Assembly (NCBI GenBank): GCA_900239685.1
Contig: OENT01000633.1
Coordinates: forward strand, 26,524 to 90,523
DNA from: Rotaria macrura
Lineage: Eukaryota > Rotifera > Eurotatoria > Philodinida > Philodinidae
Length of the DNA stretch: 64,000 nt
Reading direction: 5' to 3'
The notes beneath the pieces are model-generated. The model worked only from the letters and a program-made list of their open reading frames with translations, was not told the DNA's origin and searched no databases. This document shows, piece after piece, positions 39,201 through 51,583 of the stretch. The position numbers and the translations under genes are program-made. How positions within the stretch are numbered: position 1 is the stretch's first letter; each line of letters opens with the position of its first letter.

Positions 39201-42200
39201 ATTTCGTAATTCAAAATCGTTAACTATGATAGATAAAGAAACCTATTGAAATCTTTGGTGGTATGTGTATGATTTTCATAAGATTTTAGAACAAGACTGT
39301 CATGCTCTATGGACATATATGTAGATCTGCGCACGTCACAAAAAGATGTCCTATGTGACAAATGGTTAATTCCAGGTATTTCATCATCATTCAGATCGAA
39401 CGGTCCCTACCCATGATTTTCTTTTAAAATACTTACCATAAGAAAGTCACACGCTATCATGAAAATTTGTCGTTGTTTCTTAGCGGAACCGAACATATTT
39501 TTAGCACCCTTCCAAACTAATCATAACCCCCACCCCCAAAGATTGGCTGCTTTGGGGTACTCCTGCACGCTATCAAAGAATATTGTTGTCATCACAGATT
39601 AGGCATAGGATTAAAAATGGTTCCAATAAGGAACTTTCTGAACATTTAGTTCATGATGAATGTCTAAAACATTTTTCTTTTTATATCACGTACTAATCAA
39701 AACAATATCTTTATTTTTCTATCTTAACTCATTGATCATCTTGTATATGTTTCATATATCAAAAACAAGAGCAATGAGTTTTATTCAACTATTGAAACAA
39801 ATTATTTCCATTGACATCTATTAACAGAATTGGTGATTCAGAAATGCAGGAGTAAGTTAATTTAAGAATTACATGACTTAGTAAACATAATATAACATCC
39901 GAAGCTTAAGATGTACGCTGTTTTATTTCCTTGAATATATATTGACTAGAATTTTTTGTAAATGGATACCTGCTTAAATACTGTTATTTCAAGAGTATTT
40001 TTACTTGACAAATTGTAGGGTATTTGTTGAAAACAAAAATTATCTCGAATCAGAGCATCAATGTCACGAACAACTATATTATTATGAAAAATATTTCTTT
40101 CACATAACTATTACTCTATGCTCTAGGTTGCGTCCCATTGAAATACTTCTCTTGTTAACTGTCCTTTTCTGAGTGGTATTTTAATACTCTAGTATGAAAA
40201 GTAATTATAAACATTGAAGTTTTTTCATGTGATGCTCTTACTTAAGATTCCACTTGAAAGAATGGTAGTATAAAACGCCGGCAGCATACGTTGTACTTTC
40301 TTCCAATATTTTTTTAAACTCATCTAAATTCAGAAAAAGTTGATAAAGTTTTCCAAAATTTGTTCTTCAAAATACTACACGTATGTTTATAGGTTTGTTC
40401 AATTTATTACTATTAGAGGAAGATTGCTATCTGAGTTCTAATGATAGATGTCTCGTGAAGCATGCGTTGAAAAATTACAATCCAGTTTCATTTATTCATC
40501 TAATTATAAAATACAAGCCGAACATAATTGACATCAGATCTTAAAAACACATTAGAATCATTTCTTTTTTATGTTACTGAGATAGAATATTTCTTCGATT
40601 CACTTATACATGAATAGGATGATCAATGTCTTGTAATTATGTTATATCTCATATTTCTATTTCTGGTTTTTTTGAAAATTGTTCAGATTCTCATATACAA
40701 CGACTGCACTTTTCAGAAAATTATGAATGTCATTTTTTTCTGACCCCATAAAAGAAACTAAGGCCTGCTATAGATCATTCTTAGCCTATTCAAATTTATT
40801 CATTAGGAAATATGAAAATTACATGATTAAAGAACTCCATTAGAAATTACATCAACCAAGTAGAAAGATCTGGTTCTGTTTCTCTTAGTGAGTTAAATCG
40901 TTTACCTAATTTTTCAAACTTACCTGGATCAGATGTGAAGCGGAAATCAATATGAAATGAAACACAAATGATAATTTAAAAGGATGTGTATCTTCATATA
41001 CTTTCGGTTTTAGGTGTTGTCGTCATTTACGAATACGGATACTGACACTCACACCCTACAAACAAATTTAAAAATCGAATTCATTTCATAGTTTGAGTTC
41101 AATAGATACTAAAACTATTATTGAATCTAATTACTTTTCAGTGTGCTTAAGTCAAATCTATTAAGCTCAGTATTGACTTGATTACTGACTGAGAAAACAA
41201 TTTTCCCGAGACTCTACCCTAGCTCATCTCTTAAATAGAATCGGAAAGTTAAAATTTTTACCGATAAATTATGAGGGTTTAAAATTTTTCAAATTCAGTG
41301 TGCATATCGTGTTGATAACTTCCTATGTTATTCACATTCAAAAGAGTTCTTTGCGTTCTTCTTTTATGAAAAGTATTGAACGTTTCAATGCGCCAAATAA
41401 TCTTTCATGTGTCACTGCTAAGATGCTACTTAATTTTGATTGTTTAAACTAGAAACTCAAATTTAAACACCTAGTTAACGTTTGCCCTAACCATAGTTCA
41501 ATTATAAACAAAATAGAAACTCCGATACTCTCTATTCATCCCATGAAACTGATCATTTACAATGACCCAAGGTGAAAGTCTGGTGTTGTTTTTACGAATG
41601 ATTATTCATTATGAGTAAATGATTATTTTAAATAAACGTTGAGATTTATTTCCACTTTTAATCTCTGTATTAAATATTGAGTAGATTTCATGTATGTCTC
41701 TAGACGTTTATAATAGAAGAAAATTATCAGTTTTAAGCCTATTGCTCATTTTCATAAAATATCATACTTGGACTAATAAATCTTTAAAAGAACGCTAATT
41801 TTCAAAGATACCATCTAAGTTCATTTAATTTTCATTTTTTTATAATCCATGAACCTAGTTTTAGAGAACAATAACAATCACATTAATTACATGCTTAATT
41901 GCCTAAATGTAATTTTAAATGAAGAATCACTTGAAATGACTGGCTAATTATTGATTGCAGACATCTTTTAATTGTACGAAACACAATGCCCACAAATTAG
42001 AATCCAGTGGAAGAGAAAAAATGCCACAAATAGGAAAGTTTTCACATGATCAAAATAATAAGTGAAAATAGTGACAACGATATGTATACATGGTGAGCGT
42101 AAGTGATTGCTCCAGAAAGCAACTATCTTATTAGAGCTACTCCAGCGATGAATGCCTCATGTTATTCAGGTCTTTCTCGTGCATGTTCTTAAAGCTAACA

Positions 42201-42235
42201 TATTTAAGAGATGCTCCATGAAAAAAACAGATATT

Positions 42236-43170
42236 TTGAAACATTGAAAAACACCGGGGGTCAATCGACATTCAATTTTAACCCATAGAAATTTCAATTC
42301 TTATCTACCATAGATGAATCCAAAATATTACACTTCAAAGCCTTACCTGCGATCCGCGAGATGAGATGCACTCTAGACGCTTACAAAAAAATGTGAAAAA
42401 ACCTGCAAAAAATTTGATTAATCTTTTCTTCCGATTTTTCAGTTCAAAATCTTTCACTCTTGAGGCTAAGTCATAGAACATATGATAGAGCTTGACTTTT
42501 TGTACAAAACCAAATGTGAAAAATGTTTTTCACAGTTGATGGTGTTGAGGAAGTCGAACTCTATTCATTTGGATGTTATTCGAAAGTACAGAATGAAAAA
42601 GAAAAGAAAAAAATCTAAACATTTAGATATGGTACTTTTCTGAAGCTAACGTCAGCCGGAGGTATTCAAGCTCAATGATTTAACGGTTCGAAAATTATAA
42701 CTCAATATCTAATATATGATTCGATTCAGAATTTAATCGGCTACAATGCATGACGACTCTTTTGTATGAAGTTCATTGCTTTCCTACGCACAAAGTCAAA
42801 ATACTCAAAGCAGAGAAAATTTCATGCGTTGAAAAGTCAATGTTTTTGAACTTTTTCGATTACAAATTAAAATGATAGAAAAATATCATGTGCATAGTTT
42901 TGTACAGCTCGTCAAACTATGTCAAATTGTATATGACTTAGATTCTTCAACGGCGAAAGAGTTTAAACCAAAAAACAAACGAAAGAACAGATACGCCAAA
43001 TCTTTGCATTGTTTTCATCTTTTGAAGGTGTCTCTAGTACATCTCCTCTAGGCAACTTCAGGTAAGTATTTTAGACACTAATATTTTGGATTCATCTATG
43101 ATAGAGAAAGACTGACATTTCTATGGGGTAAAAATCAAAATTAGGTTTACCCCATGTTTTTCCATGTTCG
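42236..43170. mobile_element. MITE-like element with imperfect long inverted repeats
   Basis: The left arm at about 42240-42390 is matched by a reverse-complement right arm at about 43010-43165. Shared blocks are GAAAAACA-GGGGT at the ends, CCCATAGAAAT, CATAGATGAATCCAAAATAT, CTTACCTG and CTCTAG. There are many mismatches and gaps, so the element is old. The interior of about 600 bp has no transposase-like frame, and target-site duplications are not clear. Confidence 0.5.
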
Positions 43171-45598
43171 AAACTATCTGGTTTTTCCATTGAACCTCTC
43201 TTGAAGAAAAAAAAAGTAAAACGAATTGAATAAAAATGTCAATCGTTAGTAACAATAGCTTTTCTAAAGTTACCACACGATGTGACAAGAATGTCATAAT
43301 GTTTAAAAGTTATCATTTTGGTGTGCGAGAACGGAAAAAATGAGAGCCAAGTATGGACTTGCTTGGATTAGTTACGCAACGCTACCGTAAGAATACATGA
43401 AGGTTTTATTTTAATTAGTGACAAAGGAAAATGTTTTACTTGAAGCAATACAAGGTTATTTAGATGTTATATTAGATCTTCATTGGTTATCAAAAACGAT
43501 CTCAGTGTTATCGATGCATGAAAATGTTCGCTGAAACGGAAAAGAATGACTTTGATTATATACGTAAAACATTTTATCAGTGTTCTTTCTTTTCTTCTAA
43601 TTGATGGTGTTTTTGCTTTTACCAATGATTAATTCTTTCACTTGATTATGTGGACAATTTCCAATTTGCTGGCACTTTTTCTCTCCCCTCCCTCCCCTCG
43701 TCTTGATTCTACTTAGCGGGCATCTTTTCCCTCCACTGAAGAAAAACCCTCGCAATCAGAAGGACACGACGAGATCAAAATATTTTTGCATATTCAAATT
43801 TCATTAGTGTTCATGTAATGCCTGCATTTGTCTTCGAACGAGAAAACTATCGTTTTAACATCTGTTCATAATCGAAACAAATGCTCTATTTCATGAGTGC
43901 ATAAAGAAAAATTCTGTGTTCTTCAATATAAAATTCCCATTTGAATAGATATATACACCATAGAAAAATCAAATAATATTAACAATGTGACATTAATTAC
44001 ACAAATAAGTTATACTGTAATTCAGCACTCTGTGTCGAATCGAATGTCGACTGACTTCACAAACCTGGAAGATATTACAACGAAACTCTGTATGACATCT
44101 TCTATTTTAAAAGCTTTCCCTCTCAAAAAGAAAATCATAATGAATTTTAGTCGCATTCAGCTATGAGAACCTAGCTGACAAGTGAGAGATAACGAATCTG
44201 AATCGACAATAGCCATGTAAGGAAACAATCAGTTGTTCATTGTTTGCTTTCCGTGTATCTTTCATCTCCCGACTGTTGCCGAATAAAAAAAAGAAGGATT
44301 TCAATAAGGTAATTGTCACATTCTCACAATCTTGCCAAACGTTTTTCCACCTAAAATGATAGTGAGAACGAGTTGCTGACTTGAACCATGACAAATGTGT
44401 CTAGAAAAAGCAGGTGGAAAAGGGAGAAGAATTTATGACGACAACGAACCTAATTGAAAGCAATAAGTTGGTTCCGTCTGCACTTCGTGCAGTCAGTCGA
44501 CTTTAATATGTATTTTACTAAAATCCAAGTGCTGTGTGAATTAACACTTGGAAAGAATTCTATTTCACAAGAAGCGTGTTGAATGTACCAAAAACCAAGT
44601 ACTAACTACTTTCTATTCGAAAACAGTCGAGAAGCCACAGACATATTCCCCATTCATGTAGAATTGAATTACTCTCAAAGAATCAGGTTCTATGGCATTA
44701 CGAATTACCATAGTAATATTCACATATGTTATATAGATTATACTGAAATCGAAAGAACAAAACCACTATCATATTCAAGACGTTTTCTGCTTTTTATCAT
44801 ACAACGTTCTAAATTAATTAACAATATGGTTTTCAGTTTAACCTTGGCTTGTAATCATGAAGAATGAGGACAAGTCTGAAATAAAACTAGGAGGAACTTT
44901 GCTGTAATTCGTATGCCGTTTTTTTCCCAGTAACTGCATTTAATCAATCTTAAAGGCATGCTAGATTCAATATTTAATATAGACTAGAAAAATCACTAGA
45001 AAAAAGTTTCCATATTGTATTGAGAGAAATAAAGATCTCATGCAGTGCATATGTCGTCCACGCTGAACTTCTACCATTCTTTTTTTCATCACATATTCAT
45101 TTAGTGAATTCTGCAGAAAAGTAAGATAGCAAAAACATACGTATTGAATTCTATTTTAGATTTCGATTCATCGAAGATTTATTCATGCATAGTCTCCAAT
45201 AAATAGCATCCCACAAGCATAAGACAAGATATAAGAAAAGTAAAAATTAGTGATGAACTTTCGATACGTGTATTCAGAATTTGTCTTTCTCTTTTCTTTC
45301 TCTCATTCTTTTCTTATTTCTATCTATGTAAACCTATATATGGCACAATAAAATAAATGTTATAATAATAAAAGAAGTAAAAATTATTGTAGCTTCTCCT
45401 TTCGTACTATAGTCTCTCTCCATCTCTCTTAGTTATGCTTGTTTTCTACATTTATATTTATAAATATGCTGGTAAAATCTAATATAGGTATGCTAATTTT
45501 TCTGAAACGTTTCTCTAATACATTTGGGCTTCTGAAAAGCTTGTTTTAAATGATAGATCCTTAAGTACTTATTTTTTCTTCAATATTTAACATCGAAA

Positions 45599-47007
45599 CA
45601 GGTGTATCATATTCTGTTAATGACGTCCCAAACAATCTCAAGCTAATTTCATAATCCTGACAATCACCATTCATCGTTCTTTATTATTCACACGTTTATT
45701 ATGTATTTTATTATAACTCAATGTTTTTGTACCTCTCGTCCCGTTCAAGTATCGAAAAACAATTTTAATCGGTGTTCTGTTGCAATTCCTTATACTTCAA
45801 TACTGGTAAGCGTTCTGATTGTTAACATCATCTTTCTTTTTCAAAAGAAATCTCTGAAAGCCTTCAAAACCAGTATTTGACTCAAACGTCCATTAAATTC
45901 GGGTCATGATTCTGTGTTAATGCATACATTTGATGCTGAATTTGTTTCTCTATCACAATACATAAGAACTGCTTACATATTAAAAGGCATTTGCATGGAG
46001 AAATATCAAATAGCATACTTCTCAAGTTGTTTGAATGAGTTTCAATTTTCCCCGAAATTTCTTCATAGCTTCCCTCAGGGACAATGAAAATATACACTTC
46101 CAAAAACACGGATTTCAATAAATAGAAATATTTTTTTTTCCTTAAAATGGCATTTTGAATGTCTCGAGCTCTCCTTCCACTGTTCAAACGGGATTTTGGT
46201 GAAGTTGATTTCATCATTCATCCTTGAGGAAAGTTATGAAGATATTTCGGGGAAAAATTGAAACTCATTCAAACAACTTGAGAAGTATACTAGACAACTT
46301 AGTTTTTTTTTACTCATTTAAAGTATCGCATATTTTTAAGTCAAACAAGGGCACTTCTTCTCGAAAACTAACGAATATAAGTGGAAAAATATGCAAATTG
46401 ACGATCAGGTGCACTAGTAAGTCGAAAACTATTACGGAGGACATCGAGTTTTGTGCTGAAAATGATACCAATTGACGATTGCACATCTAGTTACATATTT
46501 GAAGAAAAAATCTCACCATCACGCCCCGAGAAACTATAAGTTCATTCGACTGAAAATATCATTGTTTCCAACAGAAAGATCTGATTCCAGCGGTATTTGA
46601 TATTTCTCCATGCAAATGCCTTTTAATATGTAAGCAGTTCTTATGTATTGTGATAGAGAAACAAATTCAGCATCAAATGTATGCATTAACACAGAATCAT
46701 GACCCGAATTTAATGGACGTTTGAGTCAAATACTGGTTTTGAAGGCTTTCAGAGATTTCTTTTGAAAAAGAAAGATGATGTTAACAATCAGAACGCTTAC
46801 CAGTATTGAAGTATAAGGAATTGCAACAGAACACCGATTAAAATTGTTTTTCGATACTTGAACGGGACGAGAGGTACAAAAACATTGAGTTATAATAAAA
46901 TACATAATAAACGTGTGAATAATAAAGAACGATGAATGGTGATTGTCAGGATTATGAAATTAGCTTGAGATTGTTTGGGACGTCATTAACAGAATATGAT
47001 ACACCTG
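45599..47007. repeat. Large palindrome, 414-bp identical inverted arms
   Basis: Bases 45599-46012 and 46594-47007 are reverse complements of each other with no mismatch seen on reading. The ends read CAGGTG..CACCTG. The 581-bp centre holds a second, imperfect inverted pair (about 46012-46082 and 46221-46291). No direct target duplication is visible at the borders, and no transposase frame exists. Two short frames of 111 and 83 codons on opposite strands are merely the two faces of the inner repeat. It could be a foldback transposon, an inverted duplication or an assembly product. Confidence 0.75.
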
Positions 47008-48336
47008 CTTTTAATAGATAGAACCAACAACCAGTTGTGCGGTCATAACTTTCAAGAAAGTCATGTGTACATGCTAGAATTAGATTGATTTGTAGTTTTT
47101 ATTTATCGAAGTTTAATTGTCTCAATTTCGAAGTACTGTCTTATATTAGGTACATTTTTGCAGTATGAGGATGATCGAAGAATTTCGATGGGAAATTGAA
47201 GAAAATGTTGGATTTAGTGATATTCTCCATTCATTTCGAAGTTTTTTTCATGAAATAAATCCCATTGATTCATAGAAAAACTTCTCACACGTTCCAACAT
47301 TGATATCTAAAATTTTAACATACTTCATCGATGAATAGAATTTAATCTCTTCTGTAATTACGACGTTTGTGGATCTTATTTCGATTCGCTTTTTATCGAT
47401 AATCACTATGCTTTTCTTATAACATCATGCTTGAATTTCTCGTATTGTTCTAGTGAACGGAGTTTAGTTTGTAAATGTTTAAAATTACGATGAATTTAAT
47501 GTTTAGAGCTTACATTACGTTAAATTAAGTAAAAAATAATATTTGCATACAATTATCATCAGTTTATATAAGAATATATGCATTTCTTTTTCGAAAAGTA
47601 TTAACAAAAGAGTGCTTAGACTGCCTAGTAAAGTCAGCGAATTGATGACTTTTACACTAATAGAATATACTAAAAATCGATCTTACCGACGAAGCACTAA
47701 CAGGGAGATGTGAATGCTAAAAAACGTATTTACTAAAAGCCTCACACCATCCTTCAAATTCATAAGATTTTGTCATAAAATAGGATCGCCAATTATACTT
47801 CACAGTTAGTAGAGAAGTTTGTCACGATCAATGACAACAGAAACACGTTCTCGAGACATCCAATATTGAAAGAAAGAAAAACAAAAGGTATTTTATCATC
47901 GATGACCTACAACAGTTGATTTTATGGAAAATATGAGTATAGTTCAAGAATGATTGCTACTTCACATTGAAAATTGTGAAACTTTCTAGAAACTATTTAA
48001 TCTGTCTATGGGCAAACTTGAAAGAAAGTATTCGTTTCTTTTGATTTTAATGAAAATATTTTTACTCATAGTAAATATATCTATCGAATAACTAGAATCC
48101 ATCAACTTTAGTGGAACTGACATGTCTAAATCTTTTCATCGTAGTTTTTAACATTTTAGAAATTTTTCGACAAAAATAATATCAAGAAAAACAATACCCA
48201 ACAGAGATTGAAGAATTTTCCCCTGTGAAACCGTTTTTTTGTATAATCTAACATGTATATGCATAATTTCTTTTTATTATTTTCTTCTTCAGTGAACTTT
48301 ATTTGATATCTGCTTGCTAACAAATAACGAGAAGTA

Positions 48337-50467
48337 ATGTCCAACATGATGAATGACAGTAAGTACCTAATTGAATTTCATACCTTAACCCTTTCCGACA
48401 GAATGCTACTAAATGGGCACAATTTGAAACTGTTTTATCGAAATCTGTTTCTAATTGCTTTTGACTATCGTTCTGATAGCATGATAATTAAGTGTAACGA
48501 TGTTATAATTTTTTCACCTTTCATTCCGAATAAAATGTACTTTTCTTTCTTAAAGCAGCACCATGAGAGTTGAGAACAATGACGAATTCTCGCAGTCCGA
48601 TCTATCACTGTTTCGAACATTTAATAAAAGTCGATATTCGAAGTATCAATTGCAAAGCTTTTTTTGGTCGATTTTCAGTTGCCGTCACTACCAACGACAG
48701 TGTTTCAGTAATGAATCATACAAAAATCAACAAGACTTACCTTTTGGCCACATCCGGCCGTAATGTTACAAACGTGTCAAAAAATGAATCTTTTTTTCTA
48801 CTTAAGGGACTTTGATGGTTTTTACTTTTTCCTAATTCATACCATGAAACTAGAACAAAGATTATGTTTCTACCTTTTCTGCCGATGCCTTAACTGAGTT
48901 ATTGCTAGAATACCGTGAAACGTCATGGAATTACACAAAATTTTCCAATTTTCTTAAGATAAGGCCTAAAATTTAGAGAATCTTTGGGAGTTTTCGAAAA
49001 ATCAATCCGTGATTCTCAATGGTAAAATACAATCTAGTTCGAAAACTTCCAGAGCTTCTCTAAATTATGAGTCTTATATCAAGAAAACATGCAAGTTTTG
49101 TATAATTCCATGACGTTTCACGGTATTCTAGCGATAACTCAGTTAAGGCATCGGCAGAAAAGGTAGAAACATAATCTTTGTTCTAGTTTCATGGTATGAA
49201 TTAAGAAAAAGTAAAAACCATCAAAGTCCCTTAAGTAGAAAAAATATTCATTTTTTGACATGTTTGTAACATTACGGCCGGATGCGGCCAAAACGTAACA
49301 TCAAGACGTTTTGTGACTTACTATCTTCCCAGTTCTGGTAGCCGGCTGGAAAGGGTTAAATGATAAACAAAAACCTCAAGGAAAAAATTATATATATATA
49401 TATACATACTTTCATTTAAAGTGTCCATTGCTGTTGATTGTTATTATTCCATTGCTAATCTAACTAATCCAATACCAGTTCGAAAGGCAACAATAAATGA
49501 ATGTAGATTTTCTCGATTAGCCGGTTTATTACTCCTTGTTATATCCACTATATCATTTGTAATTAATATACGTTCATTATCGATGAGCAATCAAATTTAT
49601 GTTTTACCCCGTCGCGACATTGGTCTAGTGATTGGCATGCTTGTATCATCTTTATGTGTCATAGTTTTAAGTGTACCGTCCGTTGTTGCACAATGCTTTC
49701 TTTGTCGCCGTCTGTGCATACCATTGATTTGTCGAATAGAAGGTTTTAATTCATTTTTTAATGGCTGCTGTACAATGTATTTGCTTGTTGCATTATCAGT
49801 TGTACGGTATGCAACAACGGCAAATTCATCCATATCACTACAATGTCAACGTAATCTTGAAAAACATAATTGGCATCTTGTTGTATTATGTTTCATCATG
49901 GGAAGTATTTGGGCTGTACCACCAATATTCGGTCGTATGAGTGCATATGCACCAGAAGGTCTTGGATTTCATTGTGGTCTCGATTGGTTTGATCGATCAT
50001 TGGTTGGGCGAATTTATTTTTTTCTATTATTTGTCGGTGTCTTTTTTATACCGATTATTGTTGTTATATATGTTAATGTATATATACAACATACTGTGTA
50101 TCGTTTAACACATTTAAAACAATCCATTTCACTCGAAATGCAACCAATGGCAAATGAAGATATTGTACGACGACACATGTCTGATACATTATATGAAAAA
50201 GAATGTCGACGTTTACATCGTCTACATGAAGATCGTCGTTTCATTTTAGCGACTAGTATAAGTGTTATTATTTATATGATTGCTTGGACACCATATAGTA
50301 TCGTAGCACTTGCACAAGTATTTGGGGATCAATTTTCTTTATATAATCCATGGCTCATGACTACATGTGCAGTTTTAGCTAAGCTTTCAATGATTATGAA
50401 TCCTATTATTTATGGCTTTATACTAAAAGGGCATATTATGATGAAACTAACATTCAATGCGAAATGA
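48337..50467 (+). CDS. Opsin (retinal-binding GPCR)
   Basis: Rhodopsin-family GPCR with opsin hallmarks. Exons 48337-48358 and 49422-50467 join by phase (A + TG restores Met) into 355 residues. Seven hydrophobic segments are present, with N-glycosylation site NLT near residue 20. The chromophore Lys is K328 in AKLSMIMNPIIY, exactly six residues before Asn of NPxxY, as in bovine K296. The TM3 Cys and Glu (C111-R-I-E114) align with C110/E113, the vertebrate-type counterion. The ECL2 Glu186, six before Cys192, aligns with E181. W296 in AWTPY aligns with W265. Unusual points: DRY is replaced by V135-R-Y, the TM2 Asp is not evident, and the C-terminus ends 17 residues after NPIIY with no Ser/Thr tail or palmitoylation Cys. 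The spectral class cannot be assigned. The first exon is short, so the start is less certain than the body. Confidence 0.82.
48385..49359. mobile_element. piggyBac-like foldback MITE in the opsin intron
   Basis: The 967-bp element (48389-49355) is flanked on both sides by TTAA, at 48385-48388 and 49356-49359. Both termini read CCCTTTCC inward, the CCC start typical of piggyBac-type repeats with TTAA target duplication. Inside, about 48731-49000 and 49036-49295 form a long imperfect hairpin sharing blocks such as GGCCACATCCGGCCG/GGCCGGATGCGGCC, TTAACTGAGTTA and the CGTGAAACGTCATGGAATTA region. No transposase is encoded; three overlapping frames of 66-81 codons have no recognised domain. Removing the element and one TTAA leaves an opsin intron of 92 nt, a normal size here. 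Confidence 0.72.
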
Positions 50468-50623
50468 TTATAACGATGATCTCGTTTTCATTATATTTAT
50501 CGTAGAACAATGATCGTACATAGTTTATACAAAGAAAATATGAAAAACAAAAAAAAGACCGTTTTTGTAAATCTTTCTCATGCACTAAGTAGGAAGGAAG
50601 GGCAATGCATTTTACTGAATATT

Positions 50624-51016
50624 CTATCTAAAAGGTTTTTTCGTTTTTGTTGTCGCTTTTGCTGTTGTAGATGACGACGATGACTTCGACGATGATGATG
50701 AAGGGCCATTTTTCCCTTCTTGCCGACGAAGTTCCTTGTAGTTTTCCCATGTATCTGTATAAGGTCGAAATAAATTTGACATATATTCTTTTCCTATGTC
50801 TTGTGTTGCTTTAAGATCATTTTTAATATCTCTTTTTGTTTTGTCCCACCCTCCTGCTCGTTCATATTTACCTCGATGTTCAATAAATTTATCTTTGCTG
50901 ACATTAAAAAAATATGCTGTTAATTGTGCTGCTCGACGTATTGGATAGGATTCTGATAGACGACGAATTAATTCTTCATTGTTTGATAAATATCGCATCA
51001 AAGAACGCCAAGGCAT
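50624..51016 (-). CDS. NCBP2AS2: NCBP2AS2 homologue (small mitochondrial protein)
   Basis: A 130-residue single-exon protein. NCBP2AS2 is a small conserved animal protein reported at mitochondria; its molecular role is not established. The diagnostic N-terminal block is LSESYPIRRAAQLTAYFF (about 20-37), near-identical to the LSESRPIRRAAQLTAF of the human protein, which is about 99 residues. The rest is amphipathic and basic, and the C-terminus adds a Ser-rich, Lys/Thr-rich tail (SSSSSKSSSSSTTAKATTKT) absent from vertebrates. A T-rich stretch ending TTTTCAG lies about 20 nt upstream of the ATG (acceptor at 51037-51038). The gene converges with the opsin, 156 nt apart. Confidence 0.8.
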   Translation of the reverse strand: MPWRSLMRYLSNNEELIRRLSESYPIRRAAQLTAYFFNVSKDKFIEHRGKYERAGGWDKTKRDIKNDLKATQDIGKEYMSNLFRPYTDTWENYKELRRQEGKNGPSSSSSKSSSSSTTAKATTKTKKPFR

Positions 51017-51583
51017 ATTTAATGGTTTTTATTTTTCTGAAAACAAAGTTTAGATAGATAAAGTGTTAGGCATTAAAATTCACTGAAAGTTATCCTTTCA
51101 AAAATATGTCTTTGTCTAAACACTCATCAAAGTCTCATCATTCTATATGAACCATAGTTTATTTCTACTACAAATTATATTCGGATACTGACTGACGATA
51201 ATGAATAATGAAGGCGTTGAGCATTCATAAAAAATTATAATCGTTTCCTGCCAAGCCCAAAATCTTAATTACGTTAATATATTAATTCATTTCGATGTTA
51301 CTATTTTAATTTCGATTATATTTAACATCAGTAGTTATTTTCGTTTGCAAGTCCGTACTGACGCTAAGTTGTTCGGATCAGAAGTAACGAATTCATCAAG
51401 ATGATATATCAATATAAAGTATAGACAGACGTGGAGTACATGTAAAAAAAACCATTTATTCATTATAAACAAAGCAACAAAAGAAAATCAATAATCACAG
51501 TGAAGATTTTGAGAATAAAGTATTTTTAATTGTATAACGAAGATAAATATATCTGTAAAAAGCTAACACTTTATTTCTCTTGT
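51017..51583. other. Spacer between NCBP2AS2 and the RBR ligase gene
   Basis: AT-rich, 567 nt, between two minus-strand genes. It contains a putative AG acceptor at 51037-51038 for NCBP2AS2 and minus-strand AATAAA-type hexamers (plus-strand TTTATT near 51456 and 51571) for the ligase transcript. No other gene was seen. Confidence 0.5.

Larger units (their letters stand above)
36241..48336. other. 12-kb gene-poor region
   Basis: No protein family was recognised in six frames; the longest frames (108-111 codons) have low-complexity or repeat-derived translations. It contains an imperfect inverted-repeat element near 42.2-43.2 kb and a large near-perfect palindrome at 45.6-47.0 kb. RNASEK polyadenylation signals lie within the first 200 nt. 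No tRNA or rRNA was identified by eye. Confidence 0.55.

Noticed and set aside
44161-44867. Possible small genes (77 and 94 codons)
   Set aside because: No domain, no conserved-looking blocks, no acceptor or TATA context; typical chance frames in this region.
45882-46475. Two opposite-strand frames of 111 and 83 codons sharing GKIETHSNNLRS
   Set aside because: The shared peptide comes from the nested inverted repeat being read on both strands, not from two related genes.
48563-48815. Overlapping frames inside the TTAA-flanked element
   Set aside because: Too short, mutually overlapping, and partly within the hairpin arm; no transposase motif.
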